From positions 930,001 through 994,000 of the forward strand of contig NZ_FOVG01000001.1 of NCBI RefSeq assembly GCF_900115075.1: DNA of 64,000 nt, given 5' to 3'. The notes below the pieces were generated by a model. The model searched no databases and was not told the origin of the DNA. It saw only the letters and a list, made by a program, of their open reading frames with translations. The position numbers were made by a program, and so were the translations under genes. This document shows positions 58,838 to 64,000 of this stretch, piece after piece. This stretch comes from Candidatus Pantoea varia (GTDB lineage Bacteria > Pseudomonadota > Gammaproteobacteria > Enterobacterales > Enterobacteriaceae). Each line of letters begins with the position of its first letter. Position 1 is the first letter of the stretch.

Positions 58838-58957
58838 CGTTTATGCGCGATTGTAGCAATTTGTGTTGTAATCAAAACGTTAACGAATTTGTGGTCTATC
58901 TTTAACATAAACCTTTGTCTCTTTAAGGTTTAAGACCATGAACGAAAAGGAGGAGCT

Positions 58958-61639
58958 ATGTCGTCTACCCTACGCGAGCAAAGTCAGGAAATACTGCAGG
59001 TCGACACCAAAAAATATCACATCTTCAGTCTTCCCCGCGCTGCTCAACAACTCGGCAATATCGATAGCCTGCCCAAATCCCTCAAAGTTTTGCTGGAGAA
59101 TTTACTGCGCTGGCAGGATGGTGACTCCGTTACGGCAGAGGACATCCAGGCGCTGGTTGACTGGCAAAAAGATGCCCACGCCGATCGTGAAATCGCCTAT
59201 CGTCCCGCCCGCGTACTCATGCAGGACTTTACCGGCGTACCCGCCGTGGTTGACCTGGCGGCGATGCGCGAAGCGGTGAATCGCCTGGGTGGCGATGTAG
59301 CCAAAGTGAATCCGTTATCGCCAGTCGATCTGGTTATTGACCACTCGGTCACGGTTGATCATTTTGGCGACGATGACGCCTTTGAAGAAAACGTCCGGCT
59401 GGAGATGGAGCGCAACCATGAGCGCTACGTCTTCCTGCGCTGGGGCCAGAAAGCGTTTGATAAATTCCGCGTCGTGCCACCGGGAACCGGGATCTGCCAT
59501 CAGGTGAACCTCGAGTATCTCGGCAAGGCGATCTGGCATGAAACAGTTAACGGTGAAGAGTATGCCTGGCCCGATACGCTGGTCGGCACGGACTCCCACA
59601 CAACCATGATCAACGCGCTGGGCGTGCTGGGATGGGGAGTAGGGGGAATCGAAGCCGAAGCCGCCATGCTCGGTCAGCCTGTCTCCATGCTGATCCCGGA
59701 TGTGGTGGGTTTCAAACTCACCGGCAAACTCAAGCCAGGGATTACTGCAACCGACCTGGTGCTGACCGTCACCCAGATGCTGCGTAAGCATGGTGTTGTG
59801 GGCAAATTCGTTGAGTTTTACGGTGATGGTCTGGCCGATCTGCCGCTGGCAGACCGCGCGACCATCGCCAACATGGCACCGGAATATGGCGCGACCTGTG
59901 GTTTCTTCCCGGTCGATGACGTCACGCTGAGCTACATGACACTGACCGGCCGCGATGCCGAACAGGTCGCCTTAGTGGAAGCCTATGCCAAAGCGCAGGG
60001 TCTGTGGCGCAATCCGGGCGATGAGCCGCGCTTTACCAGTACGCTGGCGCTGGATATGAACGAAGTGGAGTCGAGCCTCGCCGGACCAAAACGTCCGCAG
60101 GATCGGGTATCACTGGGCGATGTGCCCGCTGCGTTTGATGCCAGCAACGAGCTGGAAGTGAATCAGGCGCAGAAACCGCATAAAAGCGTCGAATATACCG
60201 ACAGCGATACCGGACTGACTCATACGCTGACCGATGGCGCGGTTGTGATCAGTGCGATTACCTCCTGTACCAACACCTCTAATCCCAGCGTGCTGATGGC
60301 GGCGGGTTTACTGGCGAAGAAAGCGGTCGAGCGTGGTCTGAAACGCCAGCCGTGGGTTAAAGCTTCACTGGCGCCAGGTTCTAAGGTGGTGTCCGATTAT
60401 CTGGCTGTCGCGCAACTGACTTCGTATCTCGACGCGCTGGGCTTTAACCTGGTCGGTTATGGCTGCACCACCTGTATCGGTAACTCCGGCCCGCTGAAAG
60501 ATGAGATTGAGTCTGCGATTAAAGCGGGCGATCTGACGGTAGGGGCTGTGCTATCCGGCAACCGTAACTTCGAAGGCCGTATTCATCCGCTGATTAAAAC
60601 TAACTGGCTGGCGTCACCACCGCTGGTGGTGGCCTATGCGCTGGCCGGTAACATGAAGATTAACCTGCAGACGGAGCCGCTGGGCCACGATCGCCAGGGC
60701 CAGCCGGTTTATCTGAAAGATATCTGGCCGTCGCCGGAAGAGATCGCCACAGCCGTGCAGCAGGTCACCAGCGACATGTTCCACAAAGAGTACGCCGAAG
60801 TCTTCGATGGCACGCCCGAGTGGCAGGAAATTAAGGTCAGTGAAGCGGCAACCTACGACTGGGATGAAGGCTCGACATACATCCGTCTGTCGCCGTTCTT
60901 TGATGATATGGAGAAAGAGCCTAAGCCGGTGCAGGATATTCGCGGTGCGCGGGTGCTTGCTTTGCTGGGCGACTCCGTCACCACGGACCATATTTCGCCA
61001 GCGGGCAGCATTAAGGCGGAAAGTCCGGCCGGGCGTTATCTGCTGTCACACGGCGTTGAGCGCAACGACTTTAACTCTTATGGTTCCCGTCGCGGTAACC
61101 ATGAAGTGATGATGCGCGGTACGTTCGCCAACATCCGTATCCGCAATGAAATGGTGCCGGGCGTAGAGGGCGGTTATACCCGCCACTATCCGAGTGGCGA
61201 ACAGCTGGCCATTTATGACGCAGCGATGAAATATCAGGCGGAAGGCGTGCCACTGGCGGTGATTGCCGGTCTTGAGTACGGCTCCGGTTCAAGCCGCGAC
61301 TGGGCGGCGAAAGGACCCCGTCTGCAGGGCGTCAGGGTCGTGATTGCGGAGTCTTTTGAGCGTATTCACCGCTCCAACCTGATCGGGATGGGGATTCTGC
61401 CGCTGGAATTCCCGCAGGGCGTGACCCGCAAAACCCTGGGATTGACCGGTGAAGAGCGTATCGACGTGGAGAACCTTCAGGCACTGACGCCAGGCTGCAG
61501 CGTGAAAGTGACGCTGACCCGTGCCGACGGCAGTAAGGAAGAGCTGGATACCCGCTGTCGCATTGATACCGGTAATGAGCTGACCTATTACCGCAATGAC
61601 GGCATCCTGCACTACGTTATCCGCAATATGCTGGACTGA
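58958..61639 (+). CDS. acnA: Aconitate hydratase A
   Basis: Iron-sulfur enzyme that interconverts citrate and isocitrate; AcnA is the stress-stable isozyme. The protein has 893 residues (E. coli 891). The 4Fe-4S ligands are Cys in [11 protein letters not shown] (near residue 437) and the pair in [11 protein letters not shown] (near 503/506). Other family marks are [21 protein letters not shown] and the C-terminal [17 protein letters not shown] precedes the ATG with ideal spacing. The leader region holds small ORFs, a terminator and a Fur-like site. Confidence 0.98.
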   Translation: MSSTLREQSQEILQVDTKKYHIFSLPRAAQQLGNIDSLPKSLKVLLENLLRWQDGDSVTAEDIQALVDWQKDAHADREIAYRPARVLMQDFTGVPAVVDLAAMREAVNRLGGDVAKVNPLSPVDLVIDHSVTVDHFGDDDAFEENVRLEMERNHERYVFLRWGQKAFDKFRVVPPGTGICHQVNLEYLGKAIWHETVNGEEYAWPDTLVGTDSHTTMINALGVLGWGVGGIEAEAAMLGQPVSMLIPDVVGFKLTGKLKPGITATDLVLTVTQMLRKHGVVGKFVEFYGDGLADLPLADRATIANMAPEYGATCGFFPVDDVTLSYMTLTGRDAEQVALVEAYAKAQGLWRNPGDEPRFTSTLALDMNEVESSLAGPKRPQDRVSLGDVPAAFDASNELEVNQAQKPHKSVEYTDSDTGLTHTLTDGAVVISAITSCTNTSNPSVLMAAGLLAKKAVERGLKRQPWVKASLAPGSKVVSDYLAVAQLTSYLDALGFNLVGYGCTTCIGNSGPLKDEIESAIKAGDLTVGAVLSGNRNFEGRIHPLIKTNWLASPPLVVAYALAGNMKINLQTEPLGHDRQGQPVYLKDIWPSPEEIATAVQQVTSDMFHKEYAEVFDGTPEWQEIKVSEAATYDWDEGSTYIRLSPFFDDMEKEPKPVQDIRGARVLALLGDSVTTDHISPAGSIKAESPAGRYLLSHGVERNDFNSYGSRRGNHEVMMRGTFANIRIRNEMVPGVEGGYTRHYPSGEQLAIYDAAMKYQAEGVPLAVIAGLEYGSGSSRDWAAKGPRLQGVRVVIAESFERIHRSNLIGMGILPLEFPQGVTRKTLGLTGEERIDVENLQALTPGCSVKVTLTRADGSKEELDTRCRIDTGNELTYYRNDGILHYVIRNMLD

Positions 61640-61641
61640 CT

Positions 61642-61667
61642 AAAAAGCCGGGGAAACCCGGCTTTTT
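61642..61667. terminator. Bidirectional terminator between acnA and ribA
   Basis: AAAAAGCCGGG and CCCGGCTTTTT close a GAAA tetraloop (61653-61656). It serves both convergent genes. Confidence 0.92.
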
Positions 61668-61670
61668 CAT

Positions 61671-62264
61671 TTATGACTTCGGCAGCAGATGCCCCATCTT
61701 TTCCGCTTTCGTATCCAGATAGTGCGCATTCTTCGGATTACGTCCCACGACCAGCGGCACACGCTCAACGATGTTGATCCCGGCTTCGCTCAGGATCTCC
61801 ACTTTGCGTGGGTTATTAGTCAGCAGACGCACTTCATTAACGCCCAGCAGTTTGAACATATCGGCGCACAGGGTGAAGTCGCGCTCATCGGCGGCAAAGC
61901 CCAGCTGATGGTTCGCTTCTACGGTGTCATAACCTTTGTCCTGCAACGCATAGGCACGGATCTTGTTCAGCAGGCCAATGTTACGGCCTTCCTGACGGTG
62001 ATAAAGCAGCGCGCCGCGACCCTCTTCTGCGATGGCATTGAGGGCGGCTTCCAGCTGAAAACCACAGTCGCAACGCAGGCTGAAGAGTGCATCGCCGGTC
62101 AGGCATTCGGAGTGAACGCGCGCCAGTACCGGCTCGTTATCGTTAATATCACCTAAGATCAGTGCAACATGATCATGTCCGGTTGCCAGTTCTTCAAAAC
62201 CAACCATCAGGAAATCTCCCCATGGCGTGGGCAGTTTGGCTTCTGCCACCCGTTTAAGCTGCAT
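61671..62264 (-). CDS. ribA: GTP cyclohydrolase II
   Basis: Opens GTP to start riboflavin synthesis. It has 197 residues from the ATG at 62264, preceded by GGAGAG, giving [20 protein letters not shown] as in E. coli. Zinc ligands are in [20 protein letters not shown], and [18 protein letters not shown] carries the catalytic Arg. The frame runs 47 codons further upstream, but this includes a perfect palindrome and has no family support. Confidence 0.97.
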   Translation of the reverse strand: MQLKRVAEAKLPTPWGDFLMVGFEELATGHDHVALILGDINDNEPVLARVHSECLTGDALFSLRCDCGFQLEAALNAIAEEGRGALLYHRQEGRNIGLLNKIRAYALQDKGYDTVEANHQLGFAADERDFTLCADMFKLLGVNEVRLLTNNPRKVEILSEAGINIVERVPLVVGRNPKNAHYLDTKAEKMGHLLPKS

Positions 62265-62289
62265 GTGACTCTCCAGAACCTTCAGAGGA

Positions 62290-62312
62290 TGCACTATCAT
62301 CATGATAGTGCA
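62290..62312. repeat. Perfect 23-bp palindrome in the ribA leader
   Basis: TGCACTATCAT and its exact complement ATGATAGTGCA are separated by one base. It lies 26 bases before the ribA ATG, so it could be an operator or form a 10-bp hairpin in the mRNA. The family of any binding protein is unknown to me. Confidence 0.7.
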
Positions 62313-62491
62313 CAGGCCGGTGTGGCCCGACAAACGTGCAATATTGTGCCACAACCCGCAAGCGGGCTGGTAATCTCTGATACCAATTGCAGTGATAAAG
62401 CACAATTATCCAATCGGCAACGGTTATGTTATTCTTTTTTAAGCTAAAGTTATGCAATTGTTGTCTTTTAACACCGGGATAAGGGAAGAGG

Positions 62492-63250
62492 ATGTTTAAG
62501 ATTTCGCGTCGAACCACCTTCGGAATGCTGCTGCTGCTGATCATGCCCGTTGCCGTCTGGCTTACCGGCTGGCGCTGGCAGCCGGGTGAAAGCAATGCGG
62601 TGCTGAAAGGTCTCTTCTGGATGACTGAAACCGTCACCAATCCGTGGGGCATTGTCACCAGCGTGCTGCTGAGTGCCTGGATGCTCTGGTGCCTGCGCTT
62701 TCGCCTGAAGCCCGCCATTTTGCTGCTGCTGATCATGAACGCGACGATTCTGGCCGGGCAGTACACGAAATCCTTTATCAAAGAGCAGATTCAGGAGCCG
62801 CGTCCCTATGTGATCTGGCTGGAACAGCATCATGGGCTGGATGAGAAGACCTTCTACGAACTCAAACGCAAACAGCGTGGCGAGATGGTGACCTCGCTGA
62901 TTGCCGATGAGACGCAGATCCCTGGCTGGCTGAAACGGCACTGGGCGTTTGAAACCGGTTTTGCTTTTCCATCAGGCCACACCATGTTTGCCGCCAGCTG
63001 GGCGCTGCTGGCATTGGGTCTGCTCTGGCCACGTCGTCACTATAAAACCGTGGTGGTGATCTTCCTGTGGGCCACTGGCGTGATGGCGAGCCGTCTGCTG
63101 CTCGGCATGCACTGGCCGCGCGATCTGGCAATGGCAACGGTACTTTCCTGGATACTGGTCACCGTTGCTACCTGGCTGGCACAGCGTTTCTGTGGCCCGC
63201 TGACGCTGCCGCCGGAAGAGCAAAAAGAGGTGGCGCAGCGGGAGCCCTGA
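62492..63250 (+). CDS. pgpB: Phosphatidylglycerophosphatase B
   Basis: Inner-membrane phosphatase acting on phosphatidylglycerophosphate and undecaprenyl pyrophosphate. The 252-residue PAP2 enzyme has about six helices and the three signature motifs: KEQIQEPRP (residues about 93-101), FPSGHT near 163 and SRLLLGMHWPRDL near 200 with the catalytic His. It is divergent from ribA and ends before a terminator, as in E. coli. Confidence 0.96.
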   Translation: MFKISRRTTFGMLLLLIMPVAVWLTGWRWQPGESNAVLKGLFWMTETVTNPWGIVTSVLLSAWMLWCLRFRLKPAILLLLIMNATILAGQYTKSFIKEQIQEPRPYVIWLEQHHGLDEKTFYELKRKQRGEMVTSLIADETQIPGWLKRHWAFETGFAFPSGHTMFAASWALLALGLLWPRRHYKTVVVIFLWATGVMASRLLLGMHWPRDLAMATVLSWILVTVATWLAQRFCGPLTLPPEEQKEVAQREP

Positions 63251-63311
63251 TTGTAATTCACCCTTAAGACCCCATATTATTAAGCAGGCCTGCGCAAAAG
63301 CGACTCGCCCG

Positions 63312-63334
63312 ATGCTGCTGGGAGCAGCATTTTT
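63312..63334 (+). terminator. Terminator after pgpB
   Basis: ATGCTGCT (63312-63319) and AGCAGCAT (63323-63330) close a GGG loop, followed by TTTT. Confidence 0.75.
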
Positions 63335-63384
63335 GCTGGAGTTTTGGCATAATTCTACCTGACAACCTCACAACAGGATGCACT

Positions 63385-63693
63385 GTGAAATATTTGCTGA
63401 TTTTTTTAGTGGTACTGGTCATTTTCATTATTTCCGTCACCCTGGGTGCGCACAACGATCAGGTCATTACTTTTAACTATCTGCTGGCGCAGGGTGAGTT
63501 CAGCATCTCGACCTTACTGGCATCACTGTTTGGCGCAGGTTTTGTGCTCGGCTGGATCATCTGCGGTCTGTTCTGGTTACGGACCCGCGTCTCCCTGGCG
63601 AATGCCAACCGGAAAATTAAGCGTATGCAGACCCAAATCGAGCAGAGCACCGCTCTGGCGACCACGCCACTTTCTCCGGCTGGCCGGGAATAA
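63385..63693 (+). CDS. lapA: LapA (YciS), inner-membrane protein of LPS assembly
   Basis: A 102-residue protein with two transmembrane segments (about residues 3-20 and 43-66) and a cytoplasmic helical tail (SLANANRKIKRMQTQIEQ), the DUF1049/LapA family. It partners LapB in LPS assembly and in FtsH-mediated control of LpxC. It overlaps nothing but is followed six bases later by lapB, so they form one unit. Confidence 0.95.
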   Translation: MKYLLIFLVVLVIFIISVTLGAHNDQVITFNYLLAQGEFSISTLLASLFGAGFVLGWIICGLFWLRTRVSLANANRKIKRMQTQIEQSTALATTPLSPAGRE

Positions 63694-63699
63694 TCCCCG

Positions 63700-64000
63700 A
63701 TGCATGAATTGCTGTTTCTGTTACTGCCGGTGGCGGCGGCGTATGGCTGGTATATGGGCCGTCGCAGTGCGCATCAGGACAAGCAACAGGAAGCTAACCG
63801 ACTCTCACGTGAGTATGTCGCTGGCGTAAACTTCCTGCTCTCAAATCAGCAGGACAAAGCGGTCGACCTGTTCCTGGATATGCTGAAAGAGGACAGCGGC
63901 ACGGTTGAAGCGCACCTGACGCTGGGTAACCTGTTCCGGTCGCGCGGGGAAGTTGACCGCGCCATCCGCATCCATCAGGCGTTAATGGAAAGTGCTTCCC
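63700..64000 (+). CDS. lapB: LapB (YciM), LPS assembly regulator (5' part only)
   Basis: The first 100 codons of a protein of about 389 residues. It starts with one membrane segment (HELLFLLLPVAAAYGWYMG), then the first TPR units (EYVAGVNFLLSNQQDKAVD, EAHLTLGNLFRSRGEVDRA). LapB recruits LpxC to FtsH and balances LPS and phospholipid synthesis. The frame is open to the window end. Its TPR core and C-terminal rubredoxin domain lie outside. Confidence 0.95.
   Translation, partial: MHELLFLLLPVAAAYGWYMGRRSAHQDKQQEANRLSREYVAGVNFLLSNQQDKAVDLFLDMLKEDSGTVEAHLTLGNLFRSRGEVDRAIRIHQALMESAS

Overview
The window is a conserved chromosomal segment of an Enterobacterales bacterium. Gene order, protein similarity and several lineage-typical differences point to the Erwiniaceae, most likely Pantoea or a close relative. 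These differences are separate trpG and trpD genes, a ugd/UDP-glucuronate epimerase pair beside galU, and no selD beside topB. The assignment rests on recalled family knowledge and synteny; no search was run. There is no prophage, insertion sequence or CRISPR array.

Left block (1-10.4 kb): yeaD (cut by the window edge)-gapA, msrB-yeaC, ansA-pncA, sppA, ydjA, topB-ynjH and xthA. This matches the E. coli 39-40 min region but lacks selD, gdhA and ynjI. At about 10.4-11.1 kb a tRNA-Tyr operon (two tRNAs with a textbook stringent-type promoter) is followed by a 169-bp tandem repeat. Each repeat unit carries the 3' end of the tRNA, like the E. coli tyrT repeats. This array is also where the synteny with E. 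coli jumps to the 27-28 min region.

Middle block (11-34 kb): purU, ychJ, rssA-rssB, then galU-ugd-UDP-glucuronate 4-epimerase (UDP-sugar supply for capsule or LPS), hns, tdk, adhE, ychE, a duplicated oligopeptide-binding protein ahead of oppABCDF, yciU, clsA and yciY. A perfect FNR-type box lies between adhE and ychE.

Right block (34-64 kb): an AriR/YmgB-like small protein, a small membrane protein, yciI, tonB, yciA, yciB-yciC, a CxxCxxCC protein, ompW (with its own perfect FNR-type box), a BON-domain lipoprotein and trpEGDCBA. The trp operon has a promoter, leader peptide and attenuator, but its leader carries only one Trp codon. Then follow rnm, yciO, a trypsin-like lipoprotein, rluB, btuR, yciK, sohB, yciN, topA, cysB, three very small genes (ymiA, a yciX-like gene and a 27-codon ORF), acnA, ribA, pgpB, lapA and the start of lapB.

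Most of the window is ordinary housekeeping sequence. The points most worth a second look are the tRNA-Tyr repeat array, the single-Trp trp leader, the leader-ORF/terminator arrangement before acnA, the trypsin-like lipoprotein beside a 780-bp AT-rich gene-free stretch, the tandem OppA with paired NtrC-like sites, and a perfect 23-bp palindrome in the ribA leader.
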